NCBI RefSeq assembly: GCF_009711165.2
Contig: NZ_WMID02000003.1
Span: forward strand, 1 to 64,000
Length of the DNA stretch: 64,000 nt
From: Flavobacterium sp. MC2016-06
Lineage (GTDB): Bacteria > Bacteroidota > Bacteroidia > Flavobacteriales > Flavobacteriaceae
Reading direction: 5' to 3'
Part shown: in pieces, positions 33,392-42,101 of the stretch
Layout of the letters: each line of letters starts with the position of its first letter
Position numbering within the stretch: the stretch's first letter is position 1
Program-made: the position numbers and the translations under genes
Notes under the pieces: model-generated
What the model was told of the DNA's origin: nothing
The model's database searches: none
Seen by the model: the letters and a program-made list of their open reading frames with translations, nothing else

Positions 33392-35359
33392 TTATTTTAT
33401 AATTCGCGTTAATCCAATATTTTCCGGCGCATGAAGCACCATTGGGAATTTCTCTATTTTTACAGAGCTGCTGTCTAATCCAAAAGCTCTTTCTTCAGAC
33501 AAACTCAGTTTCTTGATAAAGAAATAAGAGTTCATAATAATATTTTCGTGCCATCTTAAATCATTGTCATTCGATAAGAACTTCTCAGACAATACAAATT
33601 TAAAGTCACCAATAATGTTGTTTTTGTTTAATGATTCGTAACGGCTCGTAATATCAACTTCACCACGTTTTACCATATCACGAATAACTTCTCTAAACAT
33701 CAAATTGATTTTGGTAGGCTCTCTAAATCCTAAATTAAAATCGATTCTGTAAATATCGTCTTTCGCAATCTCAGTTACTTTATATTGTGTTTTATAAGGC
33801 TCGGTAAGAATGTTTACGTGTACAAACCAATAGATATCGGCTCTTTTTGGACGTTTTTGTAAAATTGAATAAATTACTTTTTCCTCCAACTCATCTACAC
33901 GGCTTGCATTAGTCATATAAACCAAATGGGTTGCATATTTCGGGATAGATAAATCTTCGCTCAATTCCATTAATACCTTTTTGTAGTCATCAATTTTAAC
34001 CACTTTCGTGTAGTTTTTGTTGATTTTCTTAGCCAAATACCAAATAGTCATGATAGAAATCAAAATCATTGCAATGATTAAAGTTACAAAACCTCCATCG
34101 ATAAATTTTGTGATATTGGCAATCAAGAAACTAAATTCAATCAACAAATAGATCGTGATAAGCGGTACCATAAAGTACAGTTTTACACGTTTCATGATTA
34201 AGTAATAGTTTAATAAAATGGTAGTCATGATCATACATAAAATAATGGCAAGACCATAAGCATGTTCCATATTTCCTGATTCTTGGAAGTGTAATACAAT
34301 TCCAACACACCCAAAAAACAATAACCAGTTTATAGACGGAATATACAATTGTCCTTTTACTTCTGTAGGATATTTAATTTTTACTTTAGGCCAGAAGTTC
34401 AAACGCATTGCTTCGTTTATCAAGGTAAATGATCCGCTAATAAGCGCTTGAGAAGCAATAACAGCAGCTAAAGTTGCGATTACAATTCCGAATGGTAGAA
34501 ACCAATGCGGCATAATTAAGTAAAACGGATTGTCTCCTCCTAATTGCTTTAATGTTTTTCCAACGTGGTGAGTTAAATACGCTGCTTGGCCAAAATAGTT
34601 CAATACTAAAGTAGCTTTAACAAATATCCAGCTGATTCTAATGTTTTTACGACCGCAGTGTCCCATGTCAGAATACAAAGCTTCTGCTCCAGTTGTACAT
34701 AAAAATACTAAACCAAGAACAAAAAAGCCTTCAGGATGAACTTGTAATAAACGATATGCGTAGTATGGATTAATTGCTTTTATTACTTCAGGATGATGAT
34801 AAATCTGAACAGCTCCTAAAGTTCCAAGCATAGCAAACCAAATTAACATCATTGGCGCAAAAAACTTTCCAACAAGTTTAGTTCCAAATTGTTGAATGGT
34901 AAATAAAACGAATAAAATTCCGATTACAATACCAACAATAGTTTCGGTTTCCATTGATGGATAGAAAGCTCTAATTCCTTCTACTGCAGATGAAATAGAG
35001 ATTGGCGGGGTTATAATTCCGTCGGCAAGTAAAGCACTACCTCCAATAATGGCGGGGACAATAAGCCATGTGATTTTTGTTTTTTTAACTAAAGCATATA
35101 AAGCAAAAATTCCTCCTTCACCGTGATTATCGGCACTCAAGGTAATTAGAACATATTTTATGGTAGTTTGCAAAGTCAAAGTCCAGAAAACACAAGAAAT
35201 ACCTCCTAATACAATGTCGGTATTGATGATACTTAAACCAAGAATGGCTTTCATTACATATAATGGTGAAGTACCAATATCTCCGTAAATAATTCCCAAT
35301 GTTATCAATAAACCCCCTATAGACAACTTACTATGTAAGTTTTTATGCGATGCGCTCAT
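33392..35359 (-). CDS. kup: KUP family potassium uptake transporter
   Basis: The 655-residue protein starts at the ATG at 35359 (MSASHKNLHSKLS); the promoter overlaps the longer upstream frame, which rules that start out. About 12 membrane segments fill residues 15-455. The family motif GGLLITLGIIYGDIGTSPLY is at the N-terminus, and GEGGIFALYALV and GADGIITPPISISSAVEG-like sequences follow. The cytoplasmic C-terminal domain (about 460-655) is typical in length. It imports potassium with protons. It is monocistronic. Confidence 0.95.
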   Translation of the reverse strand: MSASHKNLHSKLSIGGLLITLGIIYGDIGTSPLYVMKAILGLSIINTDIVLGGISCVFWTLTLQTTIKYVLITLSADNHGEGGIFALYALVKKTKITWLIVPAIIGGSALLADGIITPPISISSAVEGIRAFYPSMETETIVGIVIGILFVLFTIQQFGTKLVGKFFAPMMLIWFAMLGTLGAVQIYHHPEVIKAINPYYAYRLLQVHPEGFFVLGLVFLCTTGAEALYSDMGHCGRKNIRISWIFVKATLVLNYFGQAAYLTHHVGKTLKQLGGDNPFYLIMPHWFLPFGIVIATLAAVIASQALISGSFTLINEAMRLNFWPKVKIKYPTEVKGQLYIPSINWLLFFGCVGIVLHFQESGNMEHAYGLAIILCMIMTTILLNYYLIMKRVKLYFMVPLITIYLLIEFSFLIANITKFIDGGFVTLIIAMILISIMTIWYLAKKINKNYTKVVKIDDYKKVLMELSEDLSIPKYATHLVYMTNASRVDELEEKVIYSILQKRPKRADIYWFVHVNILTEPYKTQYKVTEIAKDDIYRIDFNLGFREPTKINLMFREVIRDMVKRGEVDITSRYESLNKNNIIGDFKFVLSEKFLSNDNDLRWHENIIMNSYFFIKKLSLSEERAFGLDSSSVKIEKFPMVLHAPENIGLTRIIK

Positions 35360-35383
35360 GTATGTTTTTATAAAAGACGGTTG

Positions 35384-35416
35384 CAAATTTACTGTTTTAA
35401 AACAAAATAGCGTCAA
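35384..35416 (-). promoter_or_regulatory. Promoter of kup
   Basis: On the minus strand TTG (35416-35414) is followed after 22 bp by TAAATTTG (35391-35384), a full match to the Bacteroidota promoter pattern, about 25 bp upstream of the chosen kup ATG. Confidence 0.65.
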
Positions 35417-35436
35417 TTATAATCAAAAAGATAAAA

Positions 35437-35464
35437 AAAAGCACAATCGTTAAATTGTGCTTTT
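35437..35464 (-). terminator. Terminator after the Asn-rich protein gene
   Basis: AAAAGCACAAT (35437-35447) pairs with ATTGTGCTTTT (35454-35464) around a six-base loop. Confidence 0.8.
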
Positions 35465-35494
35465 GATTTTTATTAAGGACTTAAAATTCTAAAA

Positions 35495-36754
35495 TTAAGA
35501 TCTTCTACCGCCGCCTCTAGAGTTAGAGCCACTTTCTCTTTGTGACTGGCCACCTCTTGATTCTTGGCTTACACGTGGAGCTTCAGAACGTTGTGTGTTT
35601 TGTTGTCTCGCTGCGTTTGAATTATTTTGTGTATTAGATCTGTTTTCAGAATAGTTTCTAGGAGCCTCAGATCTTTGAGTTGGAGCCGTTGTGTTTGAAC
35701 TCATTCTGTTTTCAGAATTTCCTCTAGAAGTATTCATGTTGTTATTGTTGTAGCTTCTAGGTTCACTTCTTTGTGTGTTTTCAACTCTAACAGGATTATT
35801 TGTTCTTACAGTATTGTTGTTATTGTTATTATTGTAAGTAGTTCTGTTTGTATTGTAGCTTCTATCAGAGGTTGTTCTGTTATCGCTGTAATTTCTACTA
35901 GGAGTTCTATTTTCTCCTCCAGAAGGTGAAACTCTTCCTGCATTTGATCTGTTAGTGTTGTAGCTGTTATTGTTATTTGTATTATAACTGTTTCTGTTCA
36001 TATCTCTGCTTGCAACACGTCTTTGATCTAAATCGTATCTATTATTTACATTAGAATGTCTTTGAGCAAAACTGTTGTTTGGACTTATTCTTTCATATCC
36101 GTAAGTACGTCTAGTTTCGTACATTGCTGGAGCTCTATAACTTCTTCTAGTGTTTACATAGTTGTAACGATTGTTTATATTAATACAAACATTGATGTTA
36201 TTTCTATATCTAAAAACTGGATAAGGTCTCCAAGCAGCATAATAAGTTGGATAGTAATTCCAAGTCCAGCTAGAGCAGTAAGGTCTGTAATTTGTAACCC
36301 AAAGGGATGCATAAATTACTGGTGCCACATTGTAAACAGGCTCGTATATATAGTTTGCGCCGTATAAATAAGAGTTACCAACAACTTGTACGTTTACATT
36401 GTTGTAATTGTCTCTTTCTAGATCAATTGTAGCGACGTCTTGGTATACGTCACGATCTAAAACTGCCTGAATAATTACAACGTGTGTTCTGTCTTCTACA
36501 GATTCTATTACACGTAAATAATCAACTTCGTCGTCATTATTTAAGTCAAGATTAGAGATTTGATATTTTGGATCATTTAATCTTCTTTCAAAATCTTGAA
36601 GATTTGCAGATTCACCAAACATAGAGGCAACAGCTCTTAAATCTAGATTATCACTTATATCTGAATTTTTTGCATATACTGTTGTACCAGATTGAGCTTG
36701 CATTGTTGCAATACCCAAAGAAAAAAGGCTTATTAAAAGTAGTTTCGTTTTCAT
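35495..36754 (-). CDS. Secreted protein with Asn/Arg/Ser-rich low-complexity C-terminus
   Basis: The 419-residue protein has a signal peptide (LLLISLFSLGIATMQAQS). An N-terminal globular part (about 25-130) contains DLRAVASMFGESANLQDFERRL and a calcium-like NDDEVDYLRVIE stretch. A Tyr/Trp-rich segment (about 130-200) follows. From about 215 the sequence is almost entirely N, R, S, Y, T and Q, with repeated NYSENR- and QRSEAPR-like phrases and a Gly/Arg end. I recognise it only as a Bacteroidota hypothetical family. The tail is probably disordered and positively charged, which would suit binding to surface polysaccharide or nucleic acid; that is speculation. Confidence 0.85.
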   Translation of the reverse strand: MKTKLLLISLFSLGIATMQAQSGTTVYAKNSDISDNLDLRAVASMFGESANLQDFERRLNDPKYQISNLDLNNDDEVDYLRVIESVEDRTHVVIIQAVLDRDVYQDVATIDLERDNYNNVNVQVVGNSYLYGANYIYEPVYNVAPVIYASLWVTNYRPYCSSWTWNYYPTYYAAWRPYPVFRYRNNINVCININNRYNYVNTRRSYRAPAMYETRRTYGYERISPNNSFAQRHSNVNNRYDLDQRRVASRDMNRNSYNTNNNNSYNTNRSNAGRVSPSGGENRTPSRNYSDNRTTSDRSYNTNRTTYNNNNNNNTVRTNNPVRVENTQRSEPRSYNNNNMNTSRGNSENRMSSNTTAPTQRSEAPRNYSENRSNTQNNSNAARQQNTQRSEAPRVSQESRGGQSQRESGSNSRGGGRRS

Positions 36755-37294
36755 GACTTATTAAATTAAGTTTTGTATTTGTAAATATCCAATTACTGTG
36801 CCATAAAATAATTACAAGCATTTGCACTTTATAAATAACATCGAATTTTATGAGTTAATGTATTAATTGTTAGTGTATTGATTGGTTTTTAAATAATAAA
36901 AACAGTTGGGAAAAACGAAGGTTTAAAAGATGTATTTTTATTTTTGTTCGATTATTATTTATGGTTGAGGTGTTATAAAAGTGCTTATTGTAATTCTATT
37001 TTGATCTTTTGCGATTAGCAAAATTTAATTTTTTTTCAGAGCACTATAATGAAGGTGATTTTTTAATATATCTTTTCAATACTATTCAAGTTTAATAGAT
37101 ATAGGTTCTTTGTTTTTATAATGAGTTTAGATTGTGTCGAATAATCAAAAAGAGGTACTAATTAAGGTTGATTTTTGTAAGTTTTATAAAATTAAATTAA
37201 AAGGATTGCTTAATTGCTGTATTAGAAAAAAAGCCAAAAGTTATTTTATATGTTATAAATAATTGTATTTTAGCAACTACAAAATTTATTTTAT
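36755..37294. other. 540-bp AT-rich spacer between divergent genes
   Basis: No credible gene, tRNA or strong hairpin is visible. Both flanking genes are transcribed outward, so their promoters should lie here, but I found no full TTG-N20-TAnnTTTG match. Confidence 0.5.
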
Positions 37295-38356
37295 ATGAGA
37301 AAAGTAATCTTGTTTTTTGGCGTGTTTGTTTTATTTGTGTCTTTTAAAGCGCTGAATCATAATGATAAACAGCCAATACCTGGTGGCTTTGTTTCGATGC
37401 AGACAGAGGTTTTATTTCAGGATAAAATTAGTATTCGCGCTATTTCTATAGATAATAATAAAGTTTGGTATGGTGCAGATAATTCTCGTTTTGGCTATTA
37501 TGATTTAACTAAAAGAGAAAAATTTGAAGATCATATTTATCGTGATACCTTAAAATTAGAATTTAGAAGTATTGCACAAACCTCAAAAGATATTTATTTG
37601 TTGAGCGTAGGAAATCCTGCGTTATTGTATCAAGTTTCTAAAAAAACGCAGAAAGTAAAATTGGTTTACAAAGAAGTTCATCCAAAAGTTTTTTACGATT
37701 GTATGCAGTTTTGGAATGATAAAGAAGGAATCGCAATTGGAGATCCAACCGAAGATACTTTTTCTGTAATTGTTACCCGAGATGGCGGTGAAACTTGGAC
37801 TAAATTATTATCAGATAAATTGCCAACTAATGCACAAGGCGAATCTGCTTTTGCTGCAAGTAATACTAATATTGTAATTAAAGGAAATGATACCTGGCTG
37901 GTTTCTGGTGGCAAAAAAGCACGTGTTTTTTATTCTCCAGATAAAGCAAAAACATGGAAAGTTATAGAAACTCCAATTATACAAGGTAAAGCGATGGCTG
38001 GTATTTTTACAGCAGATTTTTACGATTCTAAACACGGGTTTGCTACAGGAGGAGATTATGAGTTTCCTGAGCTGAATTCTGATAATAAAATTTGTACCAA
38101 AGACGGAGGTAAAACCTGGGAGTTAATAGGTCAGAACGAAGGCTTTGGATATGCATCATGTGTGCAGTATGTACCAGGAAGTAATGGTAAAGAGCTTGTT
38201 TGTGTAGGTGCTTCTGGAATTCAGTATTCTCAAGACGAAGGTGCTACTTGGAAACAATTATCAGATGATACTAAGCTTTTTACAATTCGCTTTATCAATA
38301 AAAATACAGCAATTGCAGCAGGTTATAATAAATTAATCCGAATCACTTTTATATAA
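37295..38356 (+). CDS. BNR/YCF48-like beta-propeller protein
   Basis: The 353-residue protein has a hydrophobic N-terminal signal (KVILFFGVFVLFVSFKA). Four Asp-box-like motifs are spread along it: TRDGGETWTKL, SPDKAKTWKVI, TKDGGKTWELI and SQDEGATWKQL. This pattern marks sialidase/BNR or YCF48-type propellers. Catalytic residues of true sialidases are not apparent, so a binding or assembly role in the periplasm or envelope is likelier. It is monocistronic and unlinked to pathway genes. Confidence 0.8.
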   Translation: MRKVILFFGVFVLFVSFKALNHNDKQPIPGGFVSMQTEVLFQDKISIRAISIDNNKVWYGADNSRFGYYDLTKREKFEDHIYRDTLKLEFRSIAQTSKDIYLLSVGNPALLYQVSKKTQKVKLVYKEVHPKVFYDCMQFWNDKEGIAIGDPTEDTFSVIVTRDGGETWTKLLSDKLPTNAQGESAFAASNTNIVIKGNDTWLVSGGKKARVFYSPDKAKTWKVIETPIIQGKAMAGIFTADFYDSKHGFATGGDYEFPELNSDNKICTKDGGKTWELIGQNEGFGYASCVQYVPGSNGKELVCVGASGIQYSQDEGATWKQLSDDTKLFTIRFINKNTAIAAGYNKLIRITFI

Positions 38357-38435
38357 ATAATAAGAACCCTAAATAACAAAGTAAGTATTGTTATATAGGG
38401 CTCCTATCGCTGTTGTTTTTGGAGTAAAACAAATT

Positions 38436-38894
38436 TTAATCTTTACCGGCTTTGTCTCGGTATTGCTGTAATAATTTTCTATTAAAATCGTCTTCCGATT
38501 TTTTAAGTTTTAATATCTTTTTTGCCGAAAGAACCTTTTTTAGATTCGTCATATATTTTTCGCGCAAAAGATATAATTCCTTATCCGTACTTTCCATTTG
38601 AGAAAGAAGTATTACAGCTTCTTTTTCCGAAATAGAATTGATGTTATCATCATCAAGTTTTTTTAAGTACGTTTTCATTTTTAAATGTCTTAATTCGAAT
38701 TGTTTATCGTCATAAGCATTGTATATTGGCCAGAATTTTTCAGCTTCAGTAGAAGTTAATTCTAGTTCAGTCGTTAAAAATGAAACCTTAAAAGCTTTAA
38801 TTTTTTCTCGTTTTTCCTCAATTTTACTATTTTGTGCATAAAATGAAAAACTTAACAGAAAGAGAAGGAGCGGTAGTATATTTTTAATTTTCAT
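38436..38894 (-). CDS. Spy/CpxP-like periplasmic helical protein
   Basis: The 152-residue protein has a signal peptide (ILPLLLFLLSFSFYAQ). The rest is charged and helical, with the LTSTEAEKFWPIYNAY motif that resembles the LTxxQ helix of Spy/CpxP proteins. It is third in a row after an ECF sigma factor and a membrane protein, separated by 15 bp from the latter. I infer a periplasmic sensor or chaperone in the same stress circuit. Confidence 0.75.
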   Translation of the reverse strand: MKIKNILPLLLFLLSFSFYAQNSKIEEKREKIKAFKVSFLTTELELTSTEAEKFWPIYNAYDDKQFELRHLKMKTYLKKLDDDNINSISEKEAVILLSQMESTDKELYLLREKYMTNLKKVLSAKKILKLKKSEDDFNRKLLQQYRDKAGKD

Positions 38895-38909
38895 TGTTTA
38901 AGTTTTGTT

Positions 38910-39329
38910 TTATTCAGAGATTAAATGTTCTATGTTTGGGCTTGAAGATAAAATATCCTCAATAGTTTCGTTCTCAAGAGCAACGTTATTATTTATTTTT
39001 TGAATATCTTTTGTATCCAAATTTTGAATTAAATCATATTGATTTAAATTAGATTGATACGATAAATACGTTTCTAAAGTAGCTTCATCAAGTTCATTTG
39101 AAGTAGCGTTATAATTGTTTACTATAGGAATCATTAATGCAAAAACTATCATTGCAGCAGCAAGCATTGTTAATACCTTTTTACGTTTGTAAAACGGAAT
39201 TACTTTTACTTCTTTTTCCTCTTCATTTATTTTCTGTAAAACCTTGGCCGAAAAATTGTCAAAATAATGCTCTGGAGTTTTAAATCCAGGATTCATTTTC
39301 GGTTGGTTTTCTAATTTAAATTCTTTCAT
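38910..39329 (-). CDS. Single-pass membrane protein, probable anti-sigma partner
   Basis: The 139-residue protein has a cytoplasmic N-terminal part (about 1-50; FKTPEHYFDNFSAKVLQKIN), one membrane segment (VLTMLAAAMIVFALMIPIV) and an acidic periplasmic part. No zinc-binding HxxxCxxC anti-sigma motif is present. Its position 33 bp after the ECF sigma gene is the main reason for the anti-sigma call. The FxTPExYF motif is common among Bacteroidota proteins found beside ECF sigma genes. Confidence 0.65.
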   Translation of the reverse strand: MKEFKLENQPKMNPGFKTPEHYFDNFSAKVLQKINEEEKEVKVIPFYKRKKVLTMLAAAMIVFALMIPIVNNYNATSNELDEATLETYLSYQSNLNQYDLIQNLDTKDIQKINNNVALENETIEDILSSSPNIEHLISE

Positions 39330-39362
39330 AATATCTATAAGATTGTTTTTTTTACAAAAGGT

Positions 39363-39905
39363 TTAATTTGATGTAACATATATTTCAATTTTTTTTACCG
39401 CATGATGGTAAGAAGCTTTTAATGCGCCGACAGATGTACCCAAAATTTCGGCTATTTCTTCGTATTTCAATTCTTCAAAATATTTCATTTTAAAGACCAA
39501 TTGCTGTTTTTCTGGTAGTGTAACGATCGCTTTTTGAAGTTTTATCTGAATTTCATCTCCATCAAAATAAACATCGGCTTTTAGATTGTCGATGGTTTTA
39601 TTTTGTAAATCCTCAGAAGTTACCCCGTTTAATTTAGCTTTTTGATTTAAAAAAGTCAATGCTTCGTTGGTTGCAATTCTGTACATCCAAGAAAACAATT
39701 TACTTTCTCCTTTAAAAGATTTTAGATATTGAAATACTTTCACGAAAGTGTTCTGCAAAACATCATCTGCATCATCATGATTCAAAACAATATTTCGAAT
39801 ATGAGAATACAATGGTTTTTGATAATCAGACAAGAGTTTCTGAAACGCTGTGTTCTGCGTTTTAGGATCTAGTAATTGTTGTATAAATTCCTTCTCGTCT
39901 GTCAA
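39363..39905 (-). CDS. ECF-type RNA polymerase sigma factor
   Basis: The 180-residue protein has region 2 (about 25-95; HDDADDVLQNTFVKVFQYL, then KLFSWMYRIATNEALTFLN) and region 4 (about 120-178; LPEKQQLVFKMKYFEELKYE, then EIAEILGTSVGALKASYHHA). No in-frame ATG precedes the conserved region and a stop lies just upstream, so the start is probably the TTG at 39905. It heads a three-gene set with a membrane protein and a Spy-like protein. The stimulus is unknown; envelope stress is plausible. Confidence 0.92.
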   Translation of the reverse strand: MTDEKEFIQQLLDPKTQNTAFQKLLSDYQKPLYSHIRNIVLNHDDADDVLQNTFVKVFQYLKSFKGESKLFSWMYRIATNEALTFLNQKAKLNGVTSEDLQNKTIDNLKADVYFDGDEIQIKLQKAIVTLPEKQQLVFKMKYFEELKYEEIAEILGTSVGALKASYHHAVKKIEIYVTSN

Positions 39906-39978
39906 GTTTTTTAATTTATCAAACCTTTATAAGAGTTAGACTGAATTTTAAACAAAAGGTTTAAGGAACCTATATAAT

Positions 39979-41124
39979 TTAGAATTCTGACTGTTCTTCT
40001 TCAGTTTTTTTTACAGCAGGTGCTGGTGTTGCAGGTTTTTGTTGTGCTGGTTCCGTTTGTGTTTGTGGTCTGTAAACTGGTGCCGCAACAACAGGTGCTA
40101 CTACTTTTGGTTTAGTTGGGAAATAGATTTCAGTCATTAATTTAGATGAACTTTTTACATCTAATTTACTTAACGTTAAAATTTCAAGATGCGACCAGCT
40201 TAAATCTGGCATTATCTTTTCTTTGTTTATATAAGCAGTAGTTTTTGCTATAGCTTCTGCAGTATGCGAATAATCTCCGTTAAGAGTTGTTTTTACAGCT
40301 TCAAAACCATTTAGTTTACCAGAAAGGATATCGCTTCCAGAGCTAATAGAAATGTCTTTATTGATAGGTAAACAGATCGAAATTTTGGCTAATCCTGTAG
40401 TTGTATCGTAAGTGTGGTAAATAATAAAAGGTTTTCCGTTTGTAGATAAACCATTTGTTTCGCTAAAATGAATCAATTTTGGAATTACTACTCTTGCATT
40501 TTTATTCACTTTTCCAATTTCACTTGTAAAAGTTTGTTTGATATACGGTGTTTCTGTTTTATTTACAACTCCATTTACTTTTATAGCATACGTTTTAGTT
40601 TCGTAATCTAAGTTTTTATCAATGTTAGCAAGGCTTTTTTCGTAAATTGTACCAATAACTTTATCAGAACCTCCGTGGAGTGCTGTGTAGATTTTAAATA
40701 AAAAACTCATAGTTCCTTTAGCTTTCCAAGTAACCTTTGTTTTTCCAGCCAAAGTATCTTTCAGTGTCCAGTTTACATCTGCCAGAGTACCATCGTATTT
40801 TATTTTTTGCTCAATGCTTTCGCCGTCTTTAGTTTTAAGAGTGATAGCATTTCCTGTTACTTCTCCGTTTTCCCAATAAAAAGATGCACCATTACCAATA
40901 GTTTTATTAGGATACGTCATTTTTAGCGAAGGATCTTCAAGAGCCCAAGATTCAAAATCTTCGTAATTTCTAAAATCATTAATATAATTATATACCGTAG
41001 CTCTAGGAGAATTAATCACCTTACTTCTTTCTACAGAAAAAATTCCTTTTTGAGTAGCAACAAAAACGGTTAGAGAAACTAAGCTTAATAACAATAAGAG
41101 AAATAAATATTTTAAAATCTTCAT
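39979..41124 (-). CDS. Membrane-anchored SRPBCC domain fused to GyrI-like domain
   Basis: The 381-residue protein has one N-terminal membrane anchor (YLFLLLLLSLVSLTVFVA). An SRPBCC/polyketide-cyclase-like domain (about 30-170; INSPRATVYNYINDFRNYED) is followed by a GyrI/AraC-effector-binding-like domain (about 190-335; GLAKISICLPIN). The C-terminus is Pro/Ala/Thr-rich and acidic. Both folds bind small hydrophobic ligands. The ligand is unknown. It lies 74 bp upstream of the ECF sigma gene on the same strand, possibly by chance. Confidence 0.75.
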   Translation of the reverse strand: MKILKYLFLLLLLSLVSLTVFVATQKGIFSVERSKVINSPRATVYNYINDFRNYEDFESWALEDPSLKMTYPNKTIGNGASFYWENGEVTGNAITLKTKDGESIEQKIKYDGTLADVNWTLKDTLAGKTKVTWKAKGTMSFLFKIYTALHGGSDKVIGTIYEKSLANIDKNLDYETKTYAIKVNGVVNKTETPYIKQTFTSEIGKVNKNARVVIPKLIHFSETNGLSTNGKPFIIYHTYDTTTGLAKISICLPINKDISISSGSDILSGKLNGFEAVKTTLNGDYSHTAEAIAKTTAYINKEKIMPDLSWSHLEILTLSKLDVKSSSKLMTEIYFPTKPKVVAPVVAAPVYRPQTQTEPAQQKPATPAPAVKKTEEEQSEF

Positions 41125-41308
41125 TGGTGTAGGTTGTTTGGTGTCGTAAAGTTATAAATTTATTGCGAGTCTAAGCTAATTGCGAAAAATTTAAAATATA
41201 CTTTTAAATGCGGCTCAGATCAAAATACCTTCAAATTAAACGATTTTACAGTATTTTAATTGTAATTATTGAATGTTAATTCTAATTTATGATAAAACAA
41301 ATTTGATA

Positions 41309-41497
41309 TTACCTTTTAAAAAAGAATTTAATCACAAATAATAACACAATAAAAAGCAAGAACGCAAGCAATACTTTATAGTTGTCTTTGTAAAAGATTT
41401 TGTGCAATGCCAAATCCTTACGATAAGCAAAAATCATTACGATTATAAAGGCGATAAGAAAACAAACTGCAAATATTAATTGTCCTTGACTAAACAT
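41309..41497 (-). CDS. Small two-pass membrane protein
   Basis: The 62-residue protein has two hydrophobic segments (LIFAVCFLIAFIIVMIFA and VLLAFLLFIVLLFVIKFF) joined by a basic loop (YRKDLALHKIFYKDNYK) and ends KR. It starts at an ATG with no competing longer frame. I do not recognise its function. It precedes the SRPBCC-GyrI gene by 184 bp on the same strand. Confidence 0.65.
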   Translation of the reverse strand: MFSQGQLIFAVCFLIAFIIVMIFAYRKDLALHKIFYKDNYKVLLAFLLFIVLLFVIKFFFKR

Positions 41498-41660
41498 AGT
41501 TTTAATTTTTTTGACAAATTTAGAGAATTGAATATGATTTGCGGCTAATTGCTATTTCAATTCATCAAATAAAAGCACTAAATTGTAATGATTTTAGACA
41601 ATAAGTTTAAATAAAGAGTACGATGTCTTATTTTTGAGAAAAAAAACAAAAAATATATTT

Positions 41661-42041
41661 ATGAAAAAACAACTTGACGCAGTAACTGAGTTTCACACGG
41701 CATTTAAAATAGGATACAGTCAGACTCCAATTGCTGATTTGGGAAGCACTAAAAAAATACTTCGTTACAATTTAATGAAGGAAGAAAATGAAGAATATCT
41801 TGAAGCTGTTGAAAATAATGACTTAGTCGAAATTGCCGATGCGCTGGGAGATATGATGTATATTTTGTGCGGCACTATTATAGAACACGGTCTGCAGGAT
41901 AAAATTGAAGCTGTTTTTGATGAAATTCAGCGTAGTAATATGAGTAAATTGGGAGAAGACGGAAAACCTATTTATCGTGAAGATGGAAAAGTGTTGAAAG
42001 GACCTAATTACTTTAAGCCAGATTTTTCAAAATTGCTTTAA
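41661..42041 (+). CDS. MazG-like nucleotide pyrophosphohydrolase
   Basis: The 126-residue protein starts at the ATG at 41661; the TTG nine codons upstream is unlikely. The all-alpha NTP-PPase motifs are EENEEYLE at 41-48 and EIADALGD at 57-64, which together supply the metal-binding acidic residues. The C-terminal GKVLKGPNYFKPDFSKLL segment is typical of the phage/bacterial HAM1-like subgroup. It probably hydrolyses non-canonical nucleoside triphosphates in the cytoplasm. Confidence 0.85.
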   Translation: MKKQLDAVTEFHTAFKIGYSQTPIADLGSTKKILRYNLMKEENEEYLEAVENNDLVEIADALGDMMYILCGTIIEHGLQDKIEAVFDEIQRSNMSKLGEDGKPIYREDGKVLKGPNYFKPDFSKLL

Positions 42042-42046
42042 AATAG

Positions 42047-42081
42047 AAAACCCGACAGATTTTAAAAAGCTGTCGGGTTTT
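42047..42081. terminator. Bidirectional terminator between the MazG-like gene and ilvE
   Basis: AAAACCCGACAG (42047-42058) pairs with CTGTCGGGTTTT (42070-42081), with T and A runs on both sides. Confidence 0.85.
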
Positions 42082-42101
42082 TATGTTTAAGAGACTTTTA
42101 A

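Noticed and set aside
38362..38405. Terminator after the BNR-repeat gene (CCCTAAATAACAA/TTGTTATATAGGG)
   Set aside because: The stem has mismatches and no U-tract follows, so it was not listed as a feature.
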